Source: Pseudoscleropodium purum
Lineage: Eukaryota; Streptophyta; Bryopsida; Hypnales; Brachytheciaceae
Direction of reading: 5' to 3'
DNA: 64,000 nucleotides
Assembly: GCA_963969395.1 (NCBI GenBank)
Contig: OZ017797.1
Location: 15,934,001-15,998,000, forward strand
The number at the start of each line of letters is the position of its first letter. Position 1 is the first letter of the stretch. Under the pieces are notes generated by a model that was not told the origin of the DNA, searched no databases, and worked only from the letters and a program-made list of their open reading frames with translations. The position numbers and the translations under genes are program-made. Shown here in pieces: positions 1 to 10,870 of this stretch.

Positions 1-2413
1 GCGAGCCACCCTTCAACCCCCTTCCTGCAAGAGTGAGAAGCTCATTTTGTCGTCTCAGATCCCAAGCCAGGACTGCTCCCCCTGATGCTCCAACCTTCAA
101 AAAGATGCCTTGCATTCAGTGTCATGTTGATTGATCTAGCCGATAAGTTAGAGCGTCTAATTGTGTACAACAAAATGAACTATCCTAACAACAAGTGATC
201 AAGTAGATAGCTAGAATTTCGAAAAAAACTAATAATGGAGTCGGTTACAAATCCTTTCAGTAAGACGACATGAAATATGGTAGGGGACACTAGAACAATT
301 CGGACCTGATGCCGTCGCCTACAACTGATCCATGCTACCAACAGCAACTCATCTATTCGTAAACTTGGCAGACCTTCAATTACAAAGGGATGTAAGCGTG
401 GCTTAGCTTAATGTCTATAGTCACTAAGCTTCATATGGGAATGGGGTTGTCTACTGTCACTTGTATTGGTCTACAACCTCCCACTTTGAAATTGCACAGG
501 AAATTCATACACGGTGATAAAAAAAAATCGATCACAATAGGTTTGGCTCTCGCATCCAGCTCTATACTGAATATCACACCCCTGCATATGTTAAATGCTT
601 ATACAGTATCCAACTACCTTACATTCAAACAGAGTTGCAATACCTTACCACGGAAAGATGTTTGCGTGAAGGGTGGACATCAACGGCGTGGATGCTGCCA
701 ACTCCATCTGCGCCAGCCCTGTTGCTTCCTGTCAGTTCTAAAGAGCAATAAAGGATCCCCAGAGTATCAAAACACTCCTAAAAATCAAGAGGCCCAATGA
801 CGACTCAGTACGAGGCAGTTACTGCTACCAACATGGATTGCCCATTTCCAAAAGCATCGTGTCTACTCGCAGCTGTTCTTACCATTTAGCAGGGGACTGA
901 GCAACAGCTCCGCCTGGCCGGCGGTTATCCCACCATTGGATTCCTGCTCCATGACCTGCTAGAACAAATTCAGTAGGTGACGCCCAGCACACCGCTGAGT
1001 ATGACAGCACACCATGATTGTCATGTAAGCAATCGCCCTGCAGCCCTGACTGCCCAGCCTGCACAACAATGTCCACCATCAAACGTATACACCATGCAGC
1101 AAAGTCATTACATGTCAAGAATAACCATACAATTAACAATCGATCAATTGTCTTACTTGCACCAAATTGATTTTGCCATCGCTGCCCACAGTGACGCATT
1201 GTAAAGTATCTTTTTGGATATCCAAAGCCGATGGAACAAACTTATGCAGGTTCTCTAATACCAAAGGTGGAGAATCCATGGAAGGATTCATAGCATCAAT
1301 AAGAAAGACCGACAAAGAGCCGGTCTCTGAAGCTAGAGCAAGAGCAATTTTGGACTGATTTGATGAGGTTTTCATTGCCGTTGTGCGGGCCATCAAATCC
1401 CAGGAAGCTTGAGTCTCCATCCATGGTGCTTGGCCTTCTTGATCAGGGTCCTGAAGGAGAGCAATTTCTAGAGTAGACAGACCTGCTTGCATCAAATTAC
1501 ACCGTCACTTCTAGTATTTCAGGCAAGACAAAACACAATTTTGAAGATTAGAAAATTCTACTCTTGAATCAGGGACCAGAGCTTAGGTTTGCAAAAGAAA
1601 ATGCGCTTAAGTAAGGGACACACAAACTCGCAATCGTTTGTTCAACTTGTCGATATCCCCATAAGAAGCAATTTTAAGTCATCTACCGATAAAGCTTTCA
1701 ACTTCATAACTTTGCACGCGGTACCCAATTAAAGCATGGACTCGTGCATTCAAATCCTCCCTTCATTCGCCAATAAGAACAAGTAAACATTTCACCAGCA
1801 AAATAATGAAGAGAACTACGCTCAAAAACAAAAGTAGCGATCATAAGTGTCCCGACCTTAGTCCTCACGACCGAATTACGAACTCCGTAACAAAATTTAA
1901 AATAGGAACGCCCGCAACAACGCATAATATTCCCTTACATCCTTAAACCCTAAACCCTAAACCCGTGTTGTCAAGAATGCCACATGAGAAAAACTTCCAG
2001 AGACTAAGTTCGATGCGATGGCGACGCGATAAACTGCCAGCAAGAGCAGCTATAGCAAACTCGCCAAATTGCGAACCAAACCCTAAAACCCAAACCCCTC
2101 CGATGAATTCCCTACCCTAATTTAAACTAATACCATTCGAAGAAGACGTAAACATGTAAACCAGAAGAAAGATGGAATGCACGCAGGTATTGCAATAAGA
2201 AGTAAAAATAGCATGATCCTAATGCATGATCCTGGGGCATCATCACCCCTGCACCATTTTGAATGAAAGAAGAAATCGTGGGAGAGAGAGTGCGTGAAGG
2301 GCGCGCTCCTGACCTGTATCGGCATCCCAGAGAGAGAGCGCAAGCGTGGAGGGCATGGGAAGCCAACGCAGGGCGTCGACATACTGTCCCTGCGGAATCC
2401 TGTGCACCTCCAT
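1..2413 (-). CDS. NUP43: Nucleoporin NUP43, WD40 protein (3' end beyond the window)
   Basis: NUP43 is a WD40 beta-propeller subunit of the Nup107-160 (Y) scaffold complex of the nuclear pore. I read five exons on the minus strand: 2413-2314, 1482-1157, 1037-883, 718-649 and 94-1. All junctions are GT-AG and the phases agree throughout, giving about 248 codons; the family is usually about 350-400 residues, so the C-terminus lies left of position 1. Signature stretches match plant NUP43: an N-terminus MEVHRIPQGQYVDALRWLP, then CVTVGSDGKINLV, WASPTEFVLAGHGAGIQWWD followed by RRPGG, VDVHPSRKH, and GGAVLAWDLR. I start at the ATG at 2413 because it gives the family-like N-terminus; an in-frame codon further upstream is possible. 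Intron 1 (about 830 bp) contains telomere-like repeats. Confidence in identity is high; the exact exon 3/4 acceptor (AG at 719-720) was chosen because it keeps the conserved Trp and the frame. Confidence 0.92.
1945..1964. repeat. Interstitial telomere-like repeat (AAACCCT, about three units)
   Basis: Three consecutive AAACCCT-type units lie in intron 1 of NUP43, with looser copies near 2069-2090. Such telo-boxes are common near plant promoters and in introns. The run is too short to be a telomere. Confidence 0.7.
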
Positions 2414-2437
2414 CGTCGCTCTACCTCTGCAATTCAC

Positions 2438-4350
2438 CTACAATCTCGAGCTCCACTTGCTTTGTCAACCAGCACTCTCGCTTCTTCATACCGTTCACCG
2501 ACGTCGGGCCATTCTCCCCTACATAATGCGCTTACGTCGCACTTAATTATCTGAGTTGGCCTTGTGGCCTCGATGATCTGGCACAAGGTGCTGAGTAGCG
2601 GTGTCATTGAAAGAGTTTCCAATGTGGGATTCGAATGTGTCACATAGAATTTACCTTCCTAACCCCTTGGGAACTGAATCCTTTCTTGAATTTTTGCATA
2701 CTTTTGCTTGTAGCTTTAGAAATATATATTATTTACATCTAATTCATTATACAAAAAATTTAAGAAAAAGTCACACATTGGTTTCATTTGGATGAATGAG
2801 AAGTTTTGTGGAAAAAAAGCCCTTGTAACTTCTATGTTCATCATTTAAATTTTTGAGGTCGGAGTGCAAAGTAGTTAATCCTAAAAGGATTGGTTGGTAA
2901 TCATGAATCCAAGTCATGGAAATATCCTGTGGCCATGTCATTACATGCAAATGCTTGAAGTACATGACTGATTTAGGCTCTATAGTTTGATAAGGTAGTA
3001 ATGATTCATTCTGAATCAAAAAAGAGGAGATTGATCATGTAAACATAGCAATTACAGGTCCCATGTGATGTGATGAATTGGCAAGTGACTCCTAGTAGAG
3101 ACACAATTAGTAGATGAAGAGAGATGATGGAAAGATTTTTATCACTATGTTTAGGAAAAAAACAACACCAACATAGTAGTATTGATATGGAATCATCAAA
3201 AATGGAACAACAAGCTTACTTTAGTAGGATTGAATTTTGCATTGATAGGTAAAATCCAAATATACATTGACTTTTTCTAAACAAACATATACTTTGTATA
3301 CTAAAAAAATTGAAGATAAAACTTTTGTCTTCAATAGAACTTTTCCCTATAAATGTGTCGAAGCATCGAAGTCATCAATCATTAACTATTTGAATTGAAG
3401 AATCCCTAAGACAACTACATGGTGAATAATGACTTGCCCTTTCCCTTCAATGGGCAATGATGATGATGATCAACTTTTCTAATGGTAATAGTCATGACTA
3501 CAATAGACTACTGAAAACTTGCCATATTCACAAGCATGTCTTCAAAGTTGTGAAGCAAGTATTGGACTTCAGCATTGTTTGCTTCTACAACTCTTCTTCC
3601 TACCTTCTCATAAAAGAAGATGCCTTCAACTACCATAAGTATTGTTGTTGTGTTACAAATAGAGTTTGTACAGCCAAAAGGCATGCCCAAACCATCAACA
3701 ATGAGGCACAACAATTGCACTTGTCACCTACTTGTATTCCACACAAACTATTTTATAAACCTAGTTGTAGTTGCAAGTCGTCATTTTACATCATGTGAAT
3801 GATATAGACTACCTATTTACATGGAATAATATAGCTTCATATCTTTTTATGACATCAAGTCAAATGCAAAAAATGACTATAGTATACCAAAAGAAAACAT
3901 GTCTTCATAAATATGAAAAGTCTATGTCACTATTCCTACCACACACTATTTACATCCAATAATTACTCTAGTAATAAGAGATTTCATACATATAAGCCCT
4001 AATGTATCAACCAGGGCACTTGTATGGACACTTCCTTTGGCACGCCCTACAAAGCTTCAATTTTGCTTTATTTATGGGATATGGCCCATGAGTTGCAAGC
4101 ACTATAGGTGAAAGGAAAAGTAGCAATATGTAAGGTTGTATGAGTTTTACATCTCTAATAGGAACAAACTAAATACTAGAAGGAAATTTTACTAATTTGG
4201 TGTCAATGTTCCATTTAGTTTTGAAATATTTGATTATTCTCATCTTTTGTCAAAGTACAGTTATCAAGAGTTAGATTATGTGCCAATAAGATCATACCGG
4301 AGTATTATTTAACGAGTAGTAACATGCAAAAATTTAGTTTTTCATGGATT
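2438..4350. other. Intergenic, no gene recognised
   Basis: After the GC-richer NUP43 promoter region (to about 2640) the DNA becomes AT-rich. The short open frames here have no recognisable domain and no supporting splice structure. No element with clear terminal repeats was seen. Confidence 0.5.
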
Positions 4351-4357
4351 TTATATT

Positions 4358-4732
4358 AGTAGCCAACCCATTTCTGATCACCACTCTATTTTGGTTATAT
4401 AGGCTATTCTCTTTCCGATCAAGTGAAGAAAAGTACATGATTAATTATGGCATAGTTCCTGATATAGTTGCGGTGTATTATGATTGGCTACAAGGCTCTC
4501 AATATTGCAATGAGCCCGTGGTTGGTAATAGGAAGACCTATATGACCAGTATGGGTCGAACATAATCTTCAACTAAAAAAATTCATAGTAATTCTATTTT
4601 GAGAAACAAAATTCCAAAAAATTATGGAATCCTTCCAAACTCTATTTTTGTACACGGGAAAATTTCCCCACTCAATTCTTGAGTGCTCCAGATACGTGTA
4701 ATTGCTTAAGTGATTGGAAATGGGTCAACAGT
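4358..4732 (+). mobile_element. MITE-like TIR element, family A copy 1 (diverged)
   Basis: The left end reads AGTAGCCAACCCATTT and the right end carries the inverted form GGAAATGGGTCAACA, next to the subterminal block TTGCTTAAGTGATTGG. The interior aligns with the copy at 47052-47427 in the same orientation (shared TATGATTGGCTACA and GGTAATAGGAAGACCTA-type blocks). It has no coding capacity, so it is non-autonomous. Confidence 0.65.
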
Positions 4733-5866
4733 GAATACAGAAAACTAAGATTCTCGTGGGCCAAATGACTCTGGAATTCTTCTAGTAGGCAGCAACGAAT
4801 GCTCTTGTCTTGCAGGCTTGTAAAACGGCACAAGGAAGATAGGCTGATAGAAGTGATTGACCCCAACAAGGCTTCATGTGAGCGAAGGTGAAGAAATGGA
4901 GGTGCGACGAATCCTGGAGACTGACGTCTGTCGTGTGTGTCAACAAATCCCCAGAGAAGCGGCCCACCATTTTCCAGACGAGAGATGGGCGCGCTTGTAG
5001 ATTGAAATCAGTGACAGACGATCTCTCTTTCAAAATGTACATTTCGATTTCTTAAGAATTGCAGAAATGCAGTATAATTATAATTTGAACATGATTGTAG
5101 CAGCCAGAAAAATGTATAGATTAGACTCCGGATACTATAATTGTAACATGGATCACGCTTCGGTCTGTCTGTTAGTGTCTCGAACCACTCAAGAGTTTGT
5201 TGGACGCTGTGACGACAAATGAATGGCCATTTTGTGTTTTCCTACTTGGATGTGGAGATGCTGAGTTGGTTCTAATCGTTGAATGACGGTAGTCCGAAGT
5301 GCTTTCAGTAGGGGTGTTCAAAGCTTACCATTTTTGCTGTGAGATTTCACTCTTTCTTTCCAAATTTGGGCTTGAACTATTCTGAGTCCAAAAGCTTTGT
5401 CTCCAAAATAATTGCCTCGTGTGTAGAGTTTTAAGTCTAGGAACAATCTCGCCTCTATTTCTGGAACCCAAATGCTCGCATTCCTTAGAAGAAATTTGAC
5501 AGGAGTTGAAAAGATTTGACCTGCGTTTGCCACCAAGAGGATTGCTTGCGGGAATGGAAACTTTAGCTGTAGCTCTGAGGAATATAAACTACGCATGCTA
5601 CGTCTGCAGCCACGAGTGATATCCTTACAAAAAAGAGAAATCTGTATTATTGAACCAGTACTGTGATCGAATTGACTCAGAAATTAACTCGATCTGCGGC
5701 CGGACTCAGTTCTCTTTGTCAAGTGTGCAAGCATGGATTGTGTGTGAGCTAGTTTATGAATTGATTGTTTCCAAGAATTGACAGTTTATGAGGCCAGATT
5801 CTGAAGATAAAGTTCTTGCCCTGGATTCTGTGTATTCACAACCACAATGCCGGTCTATTATATTTA
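4733..5866. other. Intergenic, no gene recognised
   Basis: Moderate-GC sequence between two family A elements. A minus-strand frame of 92 codons at 5318-5596 has no recognisable similarity and no clear splice context, so I leave it unannotated. Confidence 0.4.
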
Positions 5867-6231
5867 TGGTAGCCGACCCATTTTCGATCACTTAAGCAAT
5901 TCCGCATATCTAGAGCATAGGTTTCTTGAGTGCAAGAATTTTTCCCATGTATAGAAATAGTGTTAAGAAGGATTCCATATTTTTTTCAGAATTTTATTAC
6001 TACAAATTTTTTAGTTGAAGATTTTATTCAACCTAATCTTGTCATGTAGGCCTTTCTATTTCCAACCATAGGTTGGTTTTAAAATAAATAAAGACTACAA
6101 CCAATCTTAATGTGCCATGACTGCGTTGTAAATTGTGCCATAATTAATCTCATACTTTTTTCCTGCTAATTGGAAAGAGTGTAGCCTATATGATGGGAAT
6201 GGATCCATGGTTGAAAATGGGTCGGCTACCA
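5867..6231 (-). mobile_element. MITE-like TIR element, family A copy 2 (best preserved)
   Basis: A 365-bp element with near-perfect terminal inverted repeats of about 20 bp: left TGGTAGCCGACCCATTTTC, right its reverse complement. It is flanked by TA on both sides (5865-5866 and 6232-6233), as expected for a Tc1/mariner-type (Stowaway-like) insertion. The subterminal block CGATCACTTAAGCAATT is at the left end, so this copy is inverted relative to copies 1 and 4. There is no open reading frame of note. Superfamily assignment rests only on the TA and is tentative. Confidence 0.82.
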
Positions 6232-6233
6232 TA

Positions 6234-8300
6234 ACATTTAGTGTCAATCACAATAAACAAAGATAGTGTAACATGAAATACAAAGTAACTGAAAGAAAGG
6301 ACAGGCTTGTAACTACTTTTTTAAAACTTCAAGCTCCTCTCTCTCCATGCTCCCCCACATTTTGCAACTATTGAAGAACGGAAATTTGTTTTGTATTTAT
6401 TTTTCAGAGATGTGATCACACATCTTCTATAAGTGGTAAATTTTTTTGATATTTTTGGGAAGGTTTGGAATTACTGTGAATTTTTGAAAAAATAGTGAAA
6501 AAAATCATATCAAATAAAAATTAAAAAAATATGAAAATTTCTCCATGGGTATAAATTATTGTATTAAATACTATGGTGCAAAAACTTTTACCATGTTCAT
6601 TTTGAAATTAGAAAATCAGCACTTCATGGTATAAGTCCAAAGTTCAAATTGTAATAAAATGTTCAAATTTAGGAATTTGAATTTAAAAAAAAAAATTGGA
6701 ATAGAAACTAGCCTTCATAAACTTTGTTGCAACAGTTGGTCCCTAGTTTAGAAAAGATTGTTTTTATGGTTTAAAATTTCAGATCCAAAGAATAGAGTAC
6801 AATTTGCCAAAATACACTATAGTACACATTGATCCATATAATTTTGGGAATCAACATTTCCTAAAGATATTACTATCATCATCCACTGAGTTTTGGGTGC
6901 CCACACGTACCCACCACGCTTCCCAATGAGTCCAAAAAAATTTGGATGAAAAATAGTTGTTATCCATTCCCTGCAGAGCTTAAATTTCCATTCATCAATC
7001 GGACCATTATGGACCACGTCATCCTTACAAGGTTAAACACAAACACTATTTATCTAGAAGATAGCTCACAGCGAATTTACAAACACCTGGTAGTCAGTAT
7101 GCTTGAACTAACGACAGTCGAAAAGTAGAATAAGGAACACAATAATTGTCCATGAAATTGTAGATTTTTTGGTACCTTTCTTTTACCCCTTTCACCACCT
7201 TTCCAGCAATCGAATGAAATTGCTGAGAAAATTTTGCTTCATTTATTTATTTTTCATCAAGCGTTACGTTTCATTGCGTGTTGTATTTCAAAAGACTAAA
7301 TCACACTCCGAACAGGATCACGATGTTTCACATTATAGCACTGGAAACAATTATTAAAAACCACGCATGCTATAACCCTCCCACAAACATATATTTTTCA
7401 GCTCTAGCATGCCTTGTCTTACAATTAAGGAATCCAATCTTCTCTGCTACATACTTTAACATGGATTCAAGGTTTTAAAATAACCAATTTAATTGATTAC
7501 ATTGTAAAAAATATAATTCAGATGGAACCAAATTTTTGTATAATTCATCAGAATCAGTACAGAGCATGACACTGCATGTGTTGGAAAAACAAAGCAAAAA
7601 AAGCACGAGGGCAGCTTTTTAGTCCTATTGGTCCATTAGGGGTTAAATAGTCGGCAGAGAATCTCACAAGTCAGAGGCGAGACCGAGAGTACGTAGGAAT
7701 ACTGTAAGCAACTGCGAAGGTGTGATCTGTGCAGATTCTACCTTCCATGATAAGTCTCCAGAGCTCCGGGTCTTTCGATCTCGAAGACCTCAATCAGCAG
7801 CAGCAGCAGCAGCATGATTCATGAATAAATATCAGCTTCGACATCTGCACAGGTGAACAGGTCTACAGGGAAGCTGCATCAATGGAAGCTGTCCAGCATC
7901 GCCAATAAACCCGGATGTTGTGAAGATCACCGTTGAAAACTTTTTGAGACCATTGACAAGAACGTTGACTCATATCAATAGATGGCATTGACATTCCCTT
8001 CCAGCCTTTCAGCAGGGGCGCTGCTCGCATGCCCAGACCGGACCGGATCTTGAACTGGGCCCAGGTGGTTCGGATGAAGCAATTGCCAACTTCACTTCGA
8101 TTATAAAGCTCAAATCTCTCCCTTTCTCAACCATCAACCATCCTAGATTTTAAGATTTGCAACCCCACTCCCCTTCCCATCAACTATTATTTATCTAAAA
8201 GTATTCTCCACTTATCTCCTTGTCTCACCTATTCCAAGACTTGTCTCCATGGTTCGCCTCATTCATTAGTTGTCACATGCCATTTAATTTCAAACATTAG
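6234..8300. other. Intergenic AT-rich DNA with a short polyglutamine mini-ORF
   Basis: Mostly AT-rich. At 7747-7824 an ATG opens a 25-codon frame (MISLQSSGSFDLEDLN, then six CAG-encoded Gln, then HDS and stop) inside a GC-richer island (about 7620-8100). It could be an upstream frame or the first exon of an unrecognised gene, or chance. The (CAG)6 tract at 7795-7812 is a small microsatellite. Confidence 0.35.
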
Positions 8301-8357
8301 GAGAAAAGTGGATATTTTATTTGAAGAACCTGTGCAAATCCGGAAGCATGATGTTGC

Positions 8358-8609
8358 ATGGACCATGGACCTCACAGCATGGTGCCTGGAGCTCCACCTC
8401 CGGTCCGGTCCAAGCATGCATCCAGCCTTTCAGCCGCACAGTCCAGGCACGTTCGCGAGCCCACAGATTCGGTATTCAAACACGGCGGCAAGGAGAAGAA
8501 AGGTCCCTGGAAAGCAATGTCAACATGGGAAGAGCAGGGAAAGGCTCCAGGTTTCACCATCAAAGGAAGTGAAACTGGCAGACCTGTCGATCAGCTTGCT
8601 GCACCGTGA
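8358..8609 (+). CDS. Unrecognised small ORF (83 codons), doubtful
   Basis: An ATG-started frame in a GC-rich island. It encodes a hydrophilic peptide with a basic/Gly-rich centre (HGGKEKKGPWKAMSTWEEQG) and an end reading GRPVDQLAAP. No domain, signal peptide or membrane segment is visible, and I do not recognise the family. All three plus-strand frames are open over this stretch, as expected for GC-rich DNA, which weakens the case for coding. It may belong to an unrecognised transcript with the 7747 mini-ORF upstream. Confidence 0.2.
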   Translation: MDHGPHSMVPGAPPPVRSKHASSLSAAQSRHVREPTDSVFKHGGKEKKGPWKAMSTWEEQGKAPGFTIKGSETGRPVDQLAAP

Positions 8610-8759
8610 CGCTGGCATGGCCCGCACAACCTGCATAAGATCGCCGAGGGCGGTGAGCCAAGTAATGCTGTGCGTTCACCTGCCGGAATCGTGGTAGTTG
8701 CACTACTGTACTGATTGCACGAGTCTCTTGATTGCAGTGATAGAATCAAGCAACTTGAC

Positions 8760-9649
8760 AATAGACAGGGCTGTCAGTTGTGTCAATGTGTCCGTGAGGA
8801 TACTCATAGGAGATACTCATAGGTAGACGAGACTATAGTGAAACCACAGATTACCTTACGAAGGCAACATATTAGAGACTTTGCAGAGATCTTGCTGTTC
8901 TTACCTCAATTAGACTCTGTAGGGATCACACATTGCAGTAAATTATTATACAATGGACAGAGGTATGAACAACAGCAACAACGTTTCTGTGAAAACCCTC
9001 ATCCTAGGCAGTGTAGTCGAGATAGTGGAATTTGAAATTTCTGCCTAGATTTCGATTATTTTCACAATTTCGAAATCCATCCGCAGCTATAGATAATCTT
9101 TCACAGTGGAGTCCAGGTGAATTTAGCTAATAGAGAATACGATGGACAGGGGTATGAGCTACAGCTACGTATCTGTGAAAACACTTATCCTAAGCAATGT
9201 AGAATTGTTCGAAACGTCAGCAGAGATTTCGAATTTCACATCCATCCACCGTCATTGATGATCTTTCACTGCAGAATTCAGTGTAGAAAATACAATTATG
9301 GATAGAGGCATAAACACAAATGTTTCCGTGACAGTACTTCTAGGAAACGCAGAGAACTAACAGAGGACGCGAATGCCCAGCTATCTAATAGGATCTGCAT
9401 CCCAATGGACAGGGGTATGAACAACAGCGTGTCCGTGAAAGTACTTATCCTAGGAAACGCAGAGATTTAAACAGAGGATTCGAATGCACAACTAGCCTTT
9501 CTTGCACAATTCGACTAGGATCTGCAGCCATGGACAGGGGTATGAGCAACAATGTGTCTGTGAAGATACTTGTCCTAGGAAATGCAGAGGTGAAGTGCAG
9601 ATTAGAGCTCTCAGTACACACAATTGGTACATACAAATTGGAAAACTGA
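8760..9649 (+). repeat. Degenerate tandem array of six ~60-bp units with conserved mini-ORFs
   Basis: Six related units start near 8760, 8953, 9142, 9298, 9405 and 9530. The last five open with ATG GA(C/T) AG(A/G) GG(T/C) and encode peptides beginning MDRGM or MDRGI. All five continue with VSV, then a Leu-rich LILGNAE-like block, and end in a stop after 20 to 39 codons. Unit starts are 107-189 bp apart, so variable spacer lies between them. The final mini-ORF (9530-9649) ends 15 bp before the ATG of the J-domain gene. Several differences between units fall at third codon positions, which is compatible with past or present selection on the peptide. Function unknown. Confidence 0.7.
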
Positions 9650-9664
9650 GAGCGAACTCAAACC

Positions 9665-10103
9665 ATGGCGACAGGGAACCACTTGGGGAAATTTCACCAC
9701 CAAATTGTAAGCGCAGCCTCGACAACACCAAGTGATTTGAGACGAGTCCTTGGCGTTGACCTTAACGCATCCCAACGGGATGTCAAATCGGCATACAGAC
9801 GACTGGCGCTGGAGCTTCACCCTGATGTCTGCAAATCGAGCCGAGCAAATCCGATTTCTGGAGATCAATAGGGCGTACGAGTCGTTGATGCATCTCATGG
9901 GGTCGAGTGTTCAAACTCCAAGGAGAGAAGCTCTTCCAGATTTCTACGAAAATTCAAGAAAGTACTCGTACTATCCGACGCAGCGATCGTCAGAAGAAGA
10001 TGACCCTTGGGCCGATTTCTTGCAGAGTCTGGTGAAGCCGGATCAGTCCACTGAAAATTCGACTCGAGCTTCGTCATCTGCACCTCTTGAAGGAAACCGG
10101 TAG
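9665..10103 (+). pseudogene. Small J-domain (DnaJ-like) protein gene with a frameshift
   Basis: J-domain proteins stimulate the ATPase of Hsp70. The frame from the ATG at 9665 gives a short N-terminus and then a J-domain: [32 protein letters not shown] with the essential HPD motif. The frame then runs into a stop. The rest of the domain ([16 protein letters not shown]) and an acidic/Ser-rich tail containing EEDDPWADFLQSLV continue in the next frame to a TAG at 10101-10103. One extra base around 9838-9846, in the run GAGCCGAG, explains the switch. Without it the product would be about 145 residues, a size typical of small plastid or cytosolic J proteins. It is either a recent pseudogene, an assembly error, or a truncated allele keeping helices I-II and HPD only. 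Degenerate tandem repeats flank it on both sides. Confidence 0.72.
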
Positions 10104-10870
10104 CTGCAGAGAACTTCATTCCAGCAATAGCAAATTTTAGGGTATTTTTGATAGACTCTACCATTCGAGCCATACTCATAATTAGGTTAATAAAAAGAGC
10201 ACATTCAGCTTAAGATATGTGCAAAGTCCCGAAAAGATTTTGAACTATGTTAAATAAAAAAGAAAGTTCTAACTGCGCTTGCATTGTTTGTGCCAATACT
10301 GAAATGTTGGTAGCCCGATGAATCCACTGGAAATGCAACCCGAGTGCCGACATCTCTTGAAAGAAACTGGTAACTACAGCTTCATTTCGCCAACGGCAAA
10401 TTTTAGGATGTTGGTGGAAGACTCCACTATTCGAGAATCATACTAATAGTTAGGTGATGTACTGCATGAAAAAACACATCCAGCTCATTGTGCACAGTAG
10501 TTCCTGAAATAATTTCGAGTTACGATACATAAATAAAATCGAGTTCATTCGAACTGGGATCAGAGGTTTATACTGCAAATCCTAAAACCCTAATTTACTA
10601 GGAATTGAACCCGAGCTTGGACTCTTCATCTCTAGAGTATTTACAGTTTCTTTCCGGCATAAAGAATTTTTACGTGTACTTATCGTTCATAGACTCCAAT
10701 GCAAGTCACAGACAATAGTTAAAAGTCCCCTATTGCATTAACAAGCACATCCAGTTCAATGTGCAGAAGGAATCCCCAAAACAATTTGAGACTTCGTTAC
10801 ATAAATGAAGACGAGTTCAACCTGAAATCTTCTGAAGATCTCTCCTATGAGAATGGGCCAAAACCTTAAA
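10042..10870. repeat. Three tandem ~275-bp degenerate units beginning inside the J-domain gene
   Basis: Unit 1 (10042-10317) includes the last 20 codons of the J-domain reading frame plus 3' flank. Unit 2 (10318 to about 10590) and unit 3 (about 10591-10870) repeat the same order of landmarks. These are a CCACTG..AA..CGAG block, TCTTGAA(A/G)GAAAC(C/T)GG, GCAAATTTTAGG, AGACTC.A, CACATCCAG.TCA and AATAAA.(A/T)CGAGTTCA. Units 2 and 3 have lost the reading frame. Confidence 0.7.

Noticed and set aside
411..800. A 129-codon plus-strand frame
   Set aside because: It lies in introns and antisense to an exon of NUP43 and includes a dispersed repeat; no domain is seen.
1945..1964. Telomeric repeat as evidence of a chromosome end
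   Set aside because: Only about three units, inside an intron of a gene.
2555..2640. Pol III-like A and B box resemblances (TGGCCTTGTGG and GGATTCGAA), suggesting a tRNA or tRNA-derived SINE
   Set aside because: No cloverleaf could be drawn and both boxes depart from consensus; no target duplication found.
5318..5596. A 92-codon minus-strand frame with a plausible composition
   Set aside because: No recognisable family and no convincing gene structure around it.
9492..9898. Overlapping minus-strand frames across the mini-ORF array and J-domain gene
   Set aside because: Antisense to a clear J-domain; no independent support.
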